Assembly: GCA_041915365.1 (NCBI GenBank)
Contig: JAYSBP010000014.1
Coordinates: 1 to 60,640, forward strand
DNA: 60,640 bases
Reading direction: 5' to 3'
DNA from: UBA6016 sp041915365
GTDB taxonomy: Bacteria > Campylobacterota > Campylobacteria > Campylobacterales > UBA6016
Positions 43,405 through 53,176 of the stretch are shown here, in pieces. Position numbers and translations under genes: made by a program. Within the stretch, counting starts at the first letter, position 1, and each line of letters begins with the position of its first letter. The notes under the pieces were generated by a model, which saw only the letters and a program-made list of their open reading frames with translations, ran no database searches and was not told where the DNA came from.

Positions 43405-44750
43405 AAAAGTCGTCTTTGTCCACCGGCGCCCAGCTCTTTTATTTTGATGATATATTTTTTGACGTCAAATTTTGATTTGCAGCCGTTGTAATTCATGTAT
43501 CTTACTTTGCCAAATACCTTGCGAGAAGGCCACGCCCTATCGTGCACTCCGCCAACGCTCCACGCTATCCCAGCATAACCGTTTGGGTCTCTGCCGTCAA
43601 TGGCGTATTTGTCGTTTAGATACACGGCAACCCTGAAAGCCTCTTTTGTGTTAGGCGTCCACTCGAGTATTTTTTTTGCCCAATACATTCTCATATAGCC
43701 GTGAATTTTTCCTTTTAGTTTCAGCTCATCTTGAGCGCTATTCCAAAGCGGGTCGTGCGTAGCTGACGATTCGAACTCATCCGGCAAATATATATACTCC
43801 CTTGGCTCTTCGTCCGTTATTTGCATATTTGCTTTCGCCCACGGCTCAAGTGCGTTTTCGTTGTCATACTCGTCACAATACAGGCAAAAGTTTTCCGCAA
43901 GCTCTCTGCGGACGATTAGTTCCTCCAAAAAAGAGGCCTTACTATCATCGTTTGCCTTCGCCTCTTTGACAGCAAGAGCAACTTCCAATGAACTTATCTG
44001 TCCAAAATGTAAATACGGCGACAAATCCGAGCAAAAATCTTTTGTCGGGTCATTTTTGTATGCGGCGTAGCCATCTAGCTTGTCCCTCAAAAACTCATCA
44101 AGTGTCTCTCTTGCAGCGTCTACACCACCTATAAAATGCTTGCTTTTCGGTAAATCATCAAAAACTGAAAAGTCATTAGTAAAAAAATTTTGTTTGCCGC
44201 CTTGAGTTTCAAGTTTTGGCGGAGGTAGTAAAAAATTTGGTAAAAGCTTGTTTATTTTTGGCCTTATCGTGTATGCCGCAAACTCTTTTTTTTGGCTCGT
44301 TAGACGAGCCGGAACTATGCACCTGGAGTCAACTTCAAACACGCTTCCGTCATACTCATTTGCAAATTCGCTATACCACATTTTTTTGATACGAAGCGGG
44401 TCTTGGTCCACAAATACAGTCTGCGCACCTATCTCGTTCGCAAGATTTAAAATCTCTTTTGGAGGGTGCCCCATTAAAAAACAAAACGGGATATTCTTTG
44501 TCACAAGAGCCATCTCAATCTGCGGCAACCCATCACCCATAAACGCAAAAGCTTCAGGCGAAGCCCCTAGAAATTCGGACGCAACGCAAAATCCGACAAC
44601 GAGCGATAAATTATGCTTTTTTGCGTACTGGCTTGCCGCCAAAAGAGCGAAGTTGTAATCAACTCTTTGCTCTCTGCTCATCCAATACAAGACGGTTGTG
44701 CCGCTTTTTTTGCCCTCTTTTAGCCGATGAATACGCTCATTCAAAGACAA
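43401..44750 (-). CDS. phr: Class II CPD photolyase
   Basis: 449 residues. Photolyase domain (VLYWMSREQRVDYNFALLAA) and FAD domain with YAAYKNDPTKDFCSDLSPYLHFGQIS, LEWTPNTKEAFRVAVYLNDKYAIDGRDPNGYAGIAWSVGGVHDRAW and FGKVRYMNYNG, the class II signature. It repairs cyclobutane pyrimidine dimers with light, FAD and an antenna cofactor. Start is TTG 44750, with GGAGG 5-6 nt before it, overlapping the magIII-like gene by 14 nt. This is the last gene of the long yajC operon. Confidence 0.9.
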   Translation of the reverse strand: MSLNERIHRLKEGKKSGTTVLYWMSREQRVDYNFALLAASQYAKKHNLSLVVGFCVASEFLGASPEAFAFMGDGLPQIEMALVTKNIPFCFLMGHPPKEILNLANEIGAQTVFVDQDPLRIKKMWYSEFANEYDGSVFEVDSRCIVPARLTSQKKEFAAYTIRPKINKLLPNFLLPPPKLETQGGKQNFFTNDFSVFDDLPKSKHFIGGVDAARETLDEFLRDKLDGYAAYKNDPTKDFCSDLSPYLHFGQISSLEVALAVKEAKANDDSKASFLEELIVRRELAENFCLYCDEYDNENALEPWAKANMQITDEEPREYIYLPDEFESSATHDPLWNSAQDELKLKGKIHGYMRMYWAKKILEWTPNTKEAFRVAVYLNDKYAIDGRDPNGYAGIAWSVGGVHDRAWPSRKVFGKVRYMNYNGCKSKFDVKKYIIKIKELGAGGQRRLF

Positions 44751-45396
44751 GCGGCCCTCCGAGGAGACCTTTTTTTGTATATTTTTTTGAATATTCGACT
44801 ATTGCGCCGTGAAAAAGGCTAAAGACTTTGACAATATCACCATCTACAAGCTCACACGCCCCACCTTCCTCGCTATATATACCAGCCTCTAGCCACTCTC
44901 TTATCTCTTCGTACTCCATCACCTCCATAGAGCATTTATCGCGCAACATCCTAGCCGTGTAGGCATCGACAACCATAATCTCTCGGCGACAGGCATACAA
45001 GAGGATGCTGTCCGCAGACTCTAGCCCAACACCTTTTTGAGACAAGAGCCACTCTCTATCTACGCCACATATAAAACTCTCAAAATCGCCAAACTCTTCA
45101 TAAATAGCCCCGCACAAAGCCTTTAGCCGCACACTTTTTTGATTGTAAAAGCCGCTTGGACGGATAGCTTCCGCCAAAATGCCAATTTCTAGTTCCGCTA
45201 TTTTTTGAAGCGAAAGCAGATTAAATTTTTTTAGATTTGCTATGCTTTTTTCTACATTTTCCCACTTTGTTTGCTGGGTTAGCATCACGCCAACCAACAC
45301 CTCAAAAGTCCCGCTATTAGGCCACCAATACGGGTCTCGTCGGCTCAAATCAGGCTCCAACTCCAAAAGCTTTTTGAAGAGCCAAAAACTATTCAA
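44737..45396 (-). CDS. magIII: MagIII-like 3-methyladenine DNA glycosylase
   Basis: 219 residues of the HhH-GPD/endonuclease III superfamily. YWWPNSGTFEVLVGVMLTQQTKWENVEKSI is close to the H. pylori MagIII start region, and the helix-hairpin-helix is LLSQKGVGLESADSILLYAC with catalytic Asp in VVDAYTARML. The C-terminal Fe-S cluster of EndoIII is absent, as in MagIII (218 residues, from memory). It removes 3-methyladenine in base-excision repair. TTG 45396 is preferred: SD GGAAG, and the length then matches; it overlaps the ymdB stop (TTGAATAG). Confidence 0.85.
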   Translation of the reverse strand: MNSFWLFKKLLELEPDLSRRDPYWWPNSGTFEVLVGVMLTQQTKWENVEKSIANLKKFNLLSLQKIAELEIGILAEAIRPSGFYNQKSVRLKALCGAIYEEFGDFESFICGVDREWLLSQKGVGLESADSILLYACRREIMVVDAYTARMLRDKCSMEVMEYEEIREWLEAGIYSEEGGACELVDGDIVKVFSLFHGAIVEYSKKYTKKGLLGGPLVFE

Positions 45397-46198
45397 CGTA
45401 AGCTTCCATGGAGACAAAAATTTCACCCTCATCGTAAGCTTTTATTTTGAAAGCCCCTGCGCATCTGCCGCCGTCAATATCACAAATTAGGGCTTGAAAG
45501 ATTTTTTTGCAATCTTTTTGAACTACAAAACGTTTGTTCGCCCCGGTCAAAAAGCGGTATATCGGCTCATCTTTGCCGACCCCTATCACTCCGTCCCTGC
45601 AACCGCTAAGCCCGACGTCAGCCAAAAAGCCGCACCCGTTTGTGATGCGCAAATCATCTGTGCCGATATGAGTGTGAGTCCCAACGACAAAAGACACATC
45701 TTGCTCCAGATACCTCCAAAGAGCCTCTTTTTCACTCGTCGTCTCCGCATGAAAATCAATAAAAATATTTTCTATCCCATCGCTTTTTAACCTGTCAACG
45801 GCAGCTTTTGCAAGTCTAAACGGGTTATCGGAAATCGGCATAGAAAAATGCCCCATTAGATTGACAATGCCTAGTCTTTTACCGTTAACATCAATGACTT
45901 TTACCCCTTCGCCGCTAAGCTCAGGAGGATAGTTGATGGGTCTAATGAGCGGATATTTTTTGAATACTTCAGCGACTTCGGCCTTATCCCAAATATGGTT
46001 GCCGCTAGTCATCATATCCACGCCGGCATCCATCATCTCCGCCGCCGTCTTCGTAGTAATCCCAAAACCGGCCGCTATATTCTCAGCGTTGATAATAGCC
46101 ACGTCCACGCCAAAACGCTCTTTTGCAACCGGCAAGTGCCGTCTTATCATATCCCGCCCAGGGCTTCCGATGATGTCGCCGACGAACAAAACTCTCAT
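45389..46198 (-). CDS. ymdB: YmdB-family metallophosphoesterase
   Basis: 269 residues of a calcineurin-like fold of the TIGR00282 family. Motifs: FVGDIIGSPGRD (DxIG start), IINAENIAAGFGIT, TSGNHIWDKAEV (GNHxWD), IDFHAETTSEKEAL, VGTHTHIGTDDLR and VGLSGCRDGVIG. B. subtilis YmdB cleaves 2',3'-cyclic nucleotides and affects biofilm formation. The phosphatase substrate here is unknown. It overlaps mfd by 4 nt (ATGA). Confidence 0.9.
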   Translation of the reverse strand: MRVLFVGDIIGSPGRDMIRRHLPVAKERFGVDVAIINAENIAAGFGITTKTAAEMMDAGVDMMTSGNHIWDKAEVAEVFKKYPLIRPINYPPELSGEGVKVIDVNGKRLGIVNLMGHFSMPISDNPFRLAKAAVDRLKSDGIENIFIDFHAETTSEKEALWRYLEQDVSFVVGTHTHIGTDDLRITNGCGFLADVGLSGCRDGVIGVGKDEPIYRFLTGANKRFVVQKDCKKIFQALICDIDGGRCAGAFKIKAYDEGEIFVSMEAYVE

Positions 46199-49170
46199 TT
46201 TTTTGCCCTCAAAAACTTCAACACGCTATCAAGCACGTCGTCATCGTCTTTGCTAGGCGCATTTATGTACTCTTTTTTACCGTCTTCGTAGTTTATCGTG
46301 ATATTTTGGGCATAGTTTGAGATAGCAGATACACCAACTTTTAGGGCAAGAGCCTTTGTCTCAATGAGTAGCAAAAACTGTTTTGTGGGCAAGTCAGGTT
46401 TACCAAAACGGTCGTTTAGCTCCTCTTCTATCTCATATATTTCAGACACTTCGACGGCACGACTGAGCCTTCTGTATGCCTCAAGCCTTAGCCTATCTTC
46501 AGCTATAAACTCAGGTGAAATAAATGCAGATACGCTAAGTTTTAGCTCAACCTCTTTTTCTTTTTCAAAGCTTTTGCCGCTTAACTCATTGATGGCATCT
46601 TCCAACATCCTTAGATATAAGCCATAACCGATATTTTTAATATGCCCAGACTGTGCCTCGCCGACTATGTTGCCGCCACCCCTAATTTCAAGGTCTTGAT
46701 AGGCAAGCGCCGCCCCACTTCCAAGATATGAGTTTGACTCCAAAGCAACAAGCCTTTTTTTAGCCTCGTCGGTTAGCTCATCTTTTGATTCTACAAAGAA
46801 ATAAGCATACCCTTGCGTACTGGCTCTGCCCACCCTACCTCTCAGTTGGTGAAGGTCTGCCATACCGAACATATCGGCGGAATCAACCATTATCGTATTG
46901 ACACGAGGCATATTGATGCCAGATTCGATGATGGAAGTGGAAAGAAGCATGTCATACTTGCCTTCCACAAAATCTATCATAATTTTCTCAGTCTCGTCAG
47001 AGCCTATTTTGGAGTGCAAAAGTGCTATGCGAAGAGATGGGATAATATCAAGTATCCTTTTTTTGGCATCTTCAAGGCTTGCTATGCGGTTGTGGATATA
47101 AAATACCTGCCCGCCACGCCTAAGCTCCCTCATAATAGCCTCTTTGAGCGCCTTTTCATCGTACTCTTTGACAAAGGTCTTGATAGGAAGTCTCTCCCTT
47201 GGGGGCGTATTGATTTCGCTTAGACTTTTGACTTGAGAAAGCGCCATATTTAGACTTCTAGGTATCGGGGTCGCCGACATAGATAGGATATGCGCCGTTT
47301 TTGAGATGGCCTTTAATTTTTCTTTTTGCTTCACTCCAAACTTGTGTTCCTCGTCGACAACGACAAGGGCTAGGTCTTTTACCTCTGCGTCAAGAAGGGC
47401 GTGAGTCCCTATGGCGACCTTCAAAGAGCCGTTTTTTAATCCCTCAAGACTTGCTTTTTTATCTTTTGCGGATACAAATCTATCTATTTTTTCGCACCTT
47501 ATCCCGTATTTTGAAAAACGCTCATTAAAGCTTTTGAAGTGCTGATTGACAAGGAGGGTCGTAGGAGCTAGCACGACGGATGCGTAGCCGCCTATAGCCG
47601 CTGCAAATACGGCGTTCATGGCAACTTCAGTTTTGCCAAAGCCGACATCGCCGCTAAGAAGCCTATCCATAGCCACGCCACGTTCAAAATCGACAAATAT
47701 CTCGTCAATCGAGCGGGCTTGGTCTGCCGTGTACTCAAATCCTGCGTCTTTTTGGAATACGGCGATTTCCGCTTTTTGAGTGCTTAGCTTCACCCCCTCT
47801 TGCAGTTCTCTCTCGGCGGCCAGACGGACTATCTCTCCCGCTATCTCAAATAATCTGCTTCGTACGGACTCTTTTAGTTTTATAAAGCTTGATTTACCCA
47901 GTCTATCAATGGCTGGCACAGCACCGCCATCACCGATAAATCTATCTATGAGCCCTAGATTTTCAACTGGAACCAGCAGCTTATCGTCGTTTTGATAGCG
48001 GATTTCCACAAAGTCTTTTGTAGCCCCAAGCACCGTAAGATGTCTAAGTCCGTCAAATATCCCAACACCATATTTGTCATGAACTATATAATCACCAAGT
48101 TTGAACTCGTCTAGTGCGAGAGCCTTTTTGGGTCTACTTTTTGCCTTTTTTTCAAGCTTATTAAGTGATATTATTAGCTCTTCACGACTTTGGATATTTA
48201 GCACATAAGCGGCTTCCAAATGCCTAAAAGAGTCTTTTAGCTCATATATTCCGGCTTGCTTTAATAATGCTTCGTTTGCGGCTATTACCGTTATTTTTTT
48301 GTCTTTATGGGAGTCCAAAGCCCCTTTGACATCTATTATCTGATGCTCTTTGTACTCTTTTGGCTCTGGTAATGAGACGATGGACACAAGCTCTGCGGAT
48401 AGCCGTTCGTCATCCTCTTCGGCCTTTATAAAAGACGGACTAAAAGTACGATAAGTCTCAAAAATGCTCTTGTAATCAACGTTATCCCAAAAACACCAGA
48501 GACCAAATGAGTGAGCATCTTTGAAAAATCCGTCAAAATCTCCGCTTGCGGCAAGGGAATTTAGCCTCTCAAACTCATCCACATCCAAAGCAAGAAATGC
48601 GGGAGCTATATAAACCTTTTCAAGTTCATTTTTATCGCTTTTTTGTGTGTCAATGTCAAATTCTCGTATCGACTCTATCTCGTCGTCAAAAAAACACACC
48701 CTAAAAGGCTTCTCACACCCAGGGGCAAAAATATCCATAATATCGCCGCGAAATGATACTTCTCCGGCTTGTGCCACTATGTCTACAAACTCATACCCAT
48801 AGGCATACAGCTTTGATTTTAGAGCCTCGACGTCAACCTTTTGGGCAAAGTTTAATTCAAACCCGTTGAGATATTTTGGAGCAGGAAGTGGACGCAAGAG
48901 TGTTTTGTATGGGGATATGAGGATTTTTTTATTTTTTTTGGAGTTTACAAATGAATTTAAAACCCAAAACAGTTCTCTCGTCTCATCAGAGAAGCTTCGC
49001 AAATCATCTCCGAACTCCGCCCGAAAATCAGGCAATACGAAACTCTCAAAACCGCAAAAATCGGATACCGATTTTAAAGCTGTGGCGTCTTTTGTGTCAC
49101 GGGCGAGAATACAAAGCGAAACGCCACCCCAATTTTTGGAGCCTAGAAACTCAAATAACGAACTTTGCAA
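46195..49170 (-). CDS. mfd: Transcription-repair coupling factor
   Basis: 991 residues. RNA polymerase-interaction (CarD-like) domain DYIVHDKYGVGIFDGLRHL, UvrB-like N-terminal module, SF2 helicase motifs (Walker A GDVGFGKTEV, DEEH motif VVDEEHKFGVKQKEKL, GRVGRASTQGYAYFF), and C-terminal TRCF/D7 domain. It removes stalled RNA polymerase and recruits UvrA. It is somewhat shorter than the ~1150-residue E. coli protein, as I recall for Campylobacterota. The start is TTG 49170, 2 nt after the bactofilin stop, with only a weak SD. Confidence 0.94.
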   Translation of the reverse strand: MQSSLFEFLGSKNWGGVSLCILARDTKDATALKSVSDFCGFESFVLPDFRAEFGDDLRSFSDETRELFWVLNSFVNSKKNKKILISPYKTLLRPLPAPKYLNGFELNFAQKVDVEALKSKLYAYGYEFVDIVAQAGEVSFRGDIMDIFAPGCEKPFRVCFFDDEIESIREFDIDTQKSDKNELEKVYIAPAFLALDVDEFERLNSLAASGDFDGFFKDAHSFGLWCFWDNVDYKSIFETYRTFSPSFIKAEEDDERLSAELVSIVSLPEPKEYKEHQIIDVKGALDSHKDKKITVIAANEALLKQAGIYELKDSFRHLEAAYVLNIQSREELIISLNKLEKKAKSRPKKALALDEFKLGDYIVHDKYGVGIFDGLRHLTVLGATKDFVEIRYQNDDKLLVPVENLGLIDRFIGDGGAVPAIDRLGKSSFIKLKESVRSRLFEIAGEIVRLAAERELQEGVKLSTQKAEIAVFQKDAGFEYTADQARSIDEIFVDFERGVAMDRLLSGDVGFGKTEVAMNAVFAAAIGGYASVVLAPTTLLVNQHFKSFNERFSKYGIRCEKIDRFVSAKDKKASLEGLKNGSLKVAIGTHALLDAEVKDLALVVVDEEHKFGVKQKEKLKAISKTAHILSMSATPIPRSLNMALSQVKSLSEINTPPRERLPIKTFVKEYDEKALKEAIMRELRRGGQVFYIHNRIASLEDAKKRILDIIPSLRIALLHSKIGSDETEKIMIDFVEGKYDMLLSTSIIESGINMPRVNTIMVDSADMFGMADLHQLRGRVGRASTQGYAYFFVESKDELTDEAKKRLVALESNSYLGSGAALAYQDLEIRGGGNIVGEAQSGHIKNIGYGLYLRMLEDAINELSGKSFEKEKEVELKLSVSAFISPEFIAEDRLRLEAYRRLSRAVEVSEIYEIEEELNDRFGKPDLPTKQFLLLIETKALALKVGVSAISNYAQNITINYEDGKKEYINAPSKDDDDVLDSVLKFLRAKK

Positions 49171-49172
49171 TA

Positions 49173-49565
49173 TTACTCGCTATCGCTTTTTTGTGTAGTT
49201 TTTATAGTCGGCTCTCCACTTTTTACATAACTAGAACCCTCAAGGATACCGCCAGCCTCTATCACAAGTGACGCACTATAAACCTCACCTTTTATTTTTC
49301 CACCGGCAAGTATTTCACAGTTTTCGCACTCTACTTTGCCTTTTACTTCGCCGCCTATAATTATATTTTTTGCGACGAGCTTGCCCACTACAAGGCCATT
49401 TTTACCGACGGTAACGAGAGCTTCGGAGTTTATATCCCCTTCTATTTCTCCGTCAATATAAAAACTGTCTCTTAATGCTAATTGACCTGTGATTTTTGTC
49501 CCTGACGAGATGATAGACGCTCCGCCTGCGCCTGCCACCTTGTTGCTTCTACCAAAGATGCCCAT
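49173..49565 (-). CDS. ccmA: Bactofilin (CcmA-like)
   Basis: 130 residues of parallel-beta-helix repeats: TKITGQLALRDSFYIDGEIEGDI, VTVGKNGLVVGKLVAKNIIIGGEVKGKV, ILAGGKIKGEVY. Bactofilins form filaments; H. pylori CcmA works with Csd proteins to make helical shape. The start MGIFGRSNK is inside the M23 gene: the SD AAGGAG lies ~11 nt upstream within that coding region. The position matches H. pylori (csd1-ccmA-mfd, from memory). Confidence 0.92.
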   Translation of the reverse strand: MGIFGRSNKVAGAGGASIISSGTKITGQLALRDSFYIDGEIEGDINSEALVTVGKNGLVVGKLVAKNIIIGGEVKGKVECENCEILAGGKIKGEVYSASLVIEAGGILEGSSYVKSGEPTIKTTQKSDSE

Positions 49566-50524
49566 CTGATCTTTTTCTCCTTTTCAAATAAATATGCAAA
49601 ATTAGAATAATTCCATTTCAAAAACGGCTCCGGATTTAGAGGGTCGCCTATAAAACGCACCTCATAATGCAGATGCGGCCCAGCCGTAAGTCCTGTATTG
49701 CCGCTGAATGCCACAAGCTGACCTTTTCTTACAAACTGCCCCGGCTGAACGGCAAACCTAGACAGATGCCCATACACGCTTTTAAAACCGTATGCGTGCT
49801 GAATAATAAGCATATTTCCGTAGCCGCCATTGTATTTTGTTGTCTCTACGATACCATCAGCGGAGGAGTAAACCTTTGTCCCCGTGGCCGCTTTAAGATC
49901 AAGTCCCTCGTGAAATATACTTCTTCCAAGCACAGGATGATTCCTTGACCCAAAGTCACTAGTAATCCCCTGATACGGCACCGGAGAGCCGTTTGGTATA
50001 TTTTTTAAAAGCATAGTCTTTTGCTCTACGCTTATACTAGAAAGCTCTATCGCCTTTTCGCTAGGCGTCTCACTTCTGTAATTAACCATATTGGCTAGAT
50101 TTGTCTCTTTTTCCTTGATTGCCCTCTCTTCATCGACTATGCTTTGAAGACCTTTGTTTTGAGCCGCTAATATACCGTAATCTTCCATTGTCTTGCTAAG
50201 CGAGCTCTCAAGCGCCATATTGTTAGACAAAGATACGAATAGCCCAAAAGAGCCGAATATCAAAAATAGCACCGCAAATGCCGTAAAACTTACCAAAACA
50301 CGCTTTTTCATCCGCCCTAGCGCAAAGCTTTTGAGCCCAAAAGGGGTAGATACGGTTATTACGGTGGTATTTGCTGCATGGCTTCTTGAAGGGGTGGCTT
50401 TTGGGTGGGTGATTTTTGGCATTTGGAGTCTAATATCTCTTTTTTTTGCCTTTTGTCTCTCTAGCTCTGGGATAGTTATGTTTTTATAGTGTGAATCGTT
50501 TAAAGATCTAGCTTTTTTCTTCAA
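49478..50524 (-). CDS. M23-family peptidase, Csd1/Csd2-like cell-shape enzyme
   Basis: 348 residues. N-terminal cytosolic basic stretch, one membrane helix (about 72-96; LVSFTAFAVLFLIFGSFGLF), periplasmic coiled coil (about 100-150), then LytM/M23 domain with zinc ligands HEGLD and GPHLHYEV. It should trim peptidoglycan crosslinks, as Csd1/Csd2/Pgp3 do for helical shape. TTG 50524 start has SD GAGGAG. It overlaps folC by 17 nt and bactofilin by 88 nt. H. pylori has two such peptidases here; only one is present in this window. Confidence 0.9.
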   Translation of the reverse strand: MKKKARSLNDSHYKNITIPELERQKAKKRDIRLQMPKITHPKATPSRSHAANTTVITVSTPFGLKSFALGRMKKRVLVSFTAFAVLFLIFGSFGLFVSLSNNMALESSLSKTMEDYGILAAQNKGLQSIVDEERAIKEKETNLANMVNYRSETPSEKAIELSSISVEQKTMLLKNIPNGSPVPYQGITSDFGSRNHPVLGRSIFHEGLDLKAATGTKVYSSADGIVETTKYNGGYGNMLIIQHAYGFKSVYGHLSRFAVQPGQFVRKGQLVAFSGNTGLTAGPHLHYEVRFIGDPLNPEPFLKWNYSNFAYLFEKEKKIRWASLVEATRWQAQAERLSSRQGQKSQVN

Positions 50525-51656
50525 ACTCTCTCCTCAAAAACTCAGCCGCTACACTAAACGATCCAAAAACTAGATAGTCGTTGTCCTTTTCAATTTTGTC
50601 GAAGTTTCGGTAGGGTATCTCTATTTTATCTAAAATTTTTATTAACTTATCTTTTTTGATTAATCGTTCGCCTGCAATATCAATGATTTCTACGGTTTTA
50701 ATATTATGTTTTAGAGCCTCTAGTGCACCCTGCGGGTCTTTGTCGGCGTAGCAGTTAAATATCAGATTTACTTTTTTATCACCAAGCTCAATGGCAACTT
50801 TTCTTGCGGCGTCCACATTGTGCCCGACATCCAAAATAACGTTTGAGGCTATCCGCTCAAACCTCCCGTTTAGTGGCTTTAGTCTGTCAAAAACAGGCGT
50901 TACCCCAATGCTTTTTGCCGCCATATATGCCAAAGCTAGATTTTGAGAAAGATATGACGCATAAGAGTTCTGCGTAATATACTTATCAACAGGAGCCATT
51001 TCTTCTTTTGAGATAATCTCCTCCAAAAAAACAACATTATCACGAGCAAACTCGCTTTTGATTATCCGTTTTGCCGTCTCATTTGGCTGGAATCCGACTA
51101 TCGTCTTGCAATTTGAAGCTTTTAGCTTTGTTCTCGTTATCTCTTCTATATTGCTCCCTAGCATATCCGTATGGTCAAGGCTTATCGGCGTTATGAGTAA
51201 AAGCTCTTTTGTTAGCGACGTGGTGGAGTCATACTCACCGCCTATACCGGCCTCCATCACAACAATATCAGCTTTATTTTTGAAATAAAAACACGCAAGC
51301 AGCGTCAAAATCTCAAAATAACTGAGCGGATTTAACTCATCTTGAAATATGGAGTACATCTCGCCAAATGCGGCCTCAAGCTCATCCGTGCTAGCATCTT
51401 TGCCATCAAGCCAAAAACGCTCGGTAAATGATGTTATATGCGGTGATGTGAAGTGTCCAGCTTTTAACCCACCGTTTTTTAACATTTGCGCCAAAAAACG
51501 ACCCGTTGTCCCTTTGCCGTTTGTGCCAACTACTTGGACTATTCTTGGAAGCGTATTTGCAAAATCGCTATGAGCTAAAATGAAGCTTTTAAATCTATTT
51601 GGGTCAAACGGGGTGTATTCAACCCCTTTTGCCTCCAAAAAAGAGCTTAGATTCAC
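50508..51656 (-). CDS. folC: Dihydrofolate/folylpolyglutamate synthase
   Basis: 382 residues. Mur-ligase-type ATPase with P-loop VVGTNGKGTTGRFLAQML, TSPHITSFTERFWLDG, ADIVVMEAGIGGEYDSTTSL (family signature) and C-terminal domain LNGRFERIASNVILDVGHNVDAAR. It adds glutamates to folates in the cytoplasm. Start is GTG 51654-51656, overlapping the GGDEF gene's stop by 3 nt (GTGA-type coupling). Its 3' end overlaps the M23 gene. Confidence 0.94.
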   Translation of the reverse strand: MNLSSFLEAKGVEYTPFDPNRFKSFILAHSDFANTLPRIVQVVGTNGKGTTGRFLAQMLKNGGLKAGHFTSPHITSFTERFWLDGKDASTDELEAAFGEMYSIFQDELNPLSYFEILTLLACFYFKNKADIVVMEAGIGGEYDSTTSLTKELLLITPISLDHTDMLGSNIEEITRTKLKASNCKTIVGFQPNETAKRIIKSEFARDNVVFLEEIISKEEMAPVDKYITQNSYASYLSQNLALAYMAAKSIGVTPVFDRLKPLNGRFERIASNVILDVGHNVDAARKVAIELGDKKVNLIFNCYADKDPQGALEALKHNIKTVEIIDIAGERLIKKDKLIKILDKIEIPYRNFDKIEKDNDYLVFGSFSVAAEFLRREFEEKS

Positions 51657-53176
51657 GCAGGAAATACTCTATTTCTGCCGCTTTGTTTGGCTTTGTATAG
51701 TTGTTCATCTGAAGATTTTATCAGCTCTTTTAAATTTGGGACGGCTTTTCTCTCGGCGCATCCGCAACTAACCGTTACCTCTATTCTTGTCTCTTTGTAG
51801 ATAAATTTTGTTTTCTCAACTGCCGCCCTGATGGACTCCGCATAAGCTTTTGCACCTTCGATATCCGTTTTTGGCAGCACCGTAATAAACTCTTCCCCGC
51901 CAAATCTACCGACAATATCCATATCTCTTGATTTTTTCTTAAGTATCTGAGCAAATGAAGCCAGCACGACATCTCCAGCCATGTGCCCATAGTTATCGTT
52001 GATTTTTTTGAAAAAATCTATATCGAAAAACACAATGCTATAGCTGTCGTTAAATCTAAGGAAAAGCTCCTCAAACCTCTCCATCTCCTCATCTATAACC
52101 CTTCTGTTTGCCACCTTGGTAAGGAAGTCTACTCCGGCCTCCTCTTTTGCGCTTTCAAGCTCACTCTCAAGGGTTTTTATCTTTTGTTTTAGGCTCTCCA
52201 TTTGACCTTGTTCACTCTTAATCACGTCAATGGCTTCTTTAATGTCGCTATCCAGTGCCGAGACAAGAGCAGTTAGCTTCACCTTGACAGCCTCAAAATC
52301 ACCTTCGTTGCTATTTTCTATCAGCTTTTTGATAGAGCCGACTTTTTGAGCCCCTTTTGCGCCAACCTCACCCACGCCAGATATTTTGGCATAACACCTA
52401 GTGACTATTGAGTCTATTTCTGATATTTTTGATTTTATCGCTTTGTTATCGAGAAAAACCCTTTTTGAGACGAGTGATTTTATTTCGTGTTGAACTTTTT
52501 TTTGCGATATTTGAATTGGGTCGTTGAGTAGATTTTTGCTGAATACCTCAAGCTCTTTTTGCATCTCTTTGGTAAAAGACGGTTTTAGCCCTTCCAAAAT
52601 CAATATAATCAAATCATCAAAATTCAGCGCCGACTTTTCAAATGCAAGCTTCAACTCGGCGGCAACCTCGTCCAAAAAGTGCGATTTAATTTGCGTGTAC
52701 TGCTCAAGCCTGGAAAATTCATTTGGCTTATAGTTTGCGACTATAGAGTCCCACTCTTTTGCCAAATTCATCAGAAGTTCGCTGTTTTTTGTATTTTCTA
52801 TTTTATCAAGTGTATTGGAGGCTAATTTGGCACCGTCTTTGTGTCTTGACTGTTTCATAGCCTTTAGCACTTTTTGAATCAGTATATACTGGGCGCTTAA
52901 GTACTCGTTAGCCTCTGAAGGATTGAGTCTGTTCACCTGCGAAATAAGAAACTGTATCAGCTCGTCTATCGTCTTTGGAGCATAACCTTTTATTAGCTTT
53001 TGGTATCCATCATCCAAGCGAGATATGAATTTAGTAAGCTTATCGCAGTCTTCGTGGCCTATCCCCTCTTTTTTTAGCTCTTTACAAAAAGCTCTTTCAA
53101 ACTCGCTTGGAGTAAGCTCTTTGTGCTCTTCTTTTATAGATTTAATTGCCCTTGCCGCTATTTGATCCAGTTTCAC
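51653..53176 (-). CDS. Diguanylate cyclase with helical sensor (GGDEF)
   Basis: 507 residues, soluble. The N-terminal ~330 residues are helical with long coiled coils (EQGQMESLKQKIKTLESEL), and no membrane helix is seen. A GGDEF domain follows (about 345-500): DFLTKVANRRVIDEEMERF, YSIVFFDIDFFKKINDNYGHMAGD and the active site GRFGGEEFITVLP. The GGEEF motif is intact, so c-di-GMP synthesis is likely. No inhibitory RxxD is obvious upstream of it. It is a GTG start, overlapping the lptE-like gene by 35 nt; I do not remember a GGDEF gene at this site in H. pylori. Confidence 0.9.
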   Translation of the reverse strand: MKLDQIAARAIKSIKEEHKELTPSEFERAFCKELKKEGIGHEDCDKLTKFISRLDDGYQKLIKGYAPKTIDELIQFLISQVNRLNPSEANEYLSAQYILIQKVLKAMKQSRHKDGAKLASNTLDKIENTKNSELLMNLAKEWDSIVANYKPNEFSRLEQYTQIKSHFLDEVAAELKLAFEKSALNFDDLIILILEGLKPSFTKEMQKELEVFSKNLLNDPIQISQKKVQHEIKSLVSKRVFLDNKAIKSKISEIDSIVTRCYAKISGVGEVGAKGAQKVGSIKKLIENSNEGDFEAVKVKLTALVSALDSDIKEAIDVIKSEQGQMESLKQKIKTLESELESAKEEAGVDFLTKVANRRVIDEEMERFEELFLRFNDSYSIVFFDIDFFKKINDNYGHMAGDVVLASFAQILKKKSRDMDIVGRFGGEEFITVLPKTDIEGAKAYAESIRAAVEKTKFIYKETRIEVTVSCGCAERKAVPNLKELIKSSDEQLYKAKQSGRNRVFPA

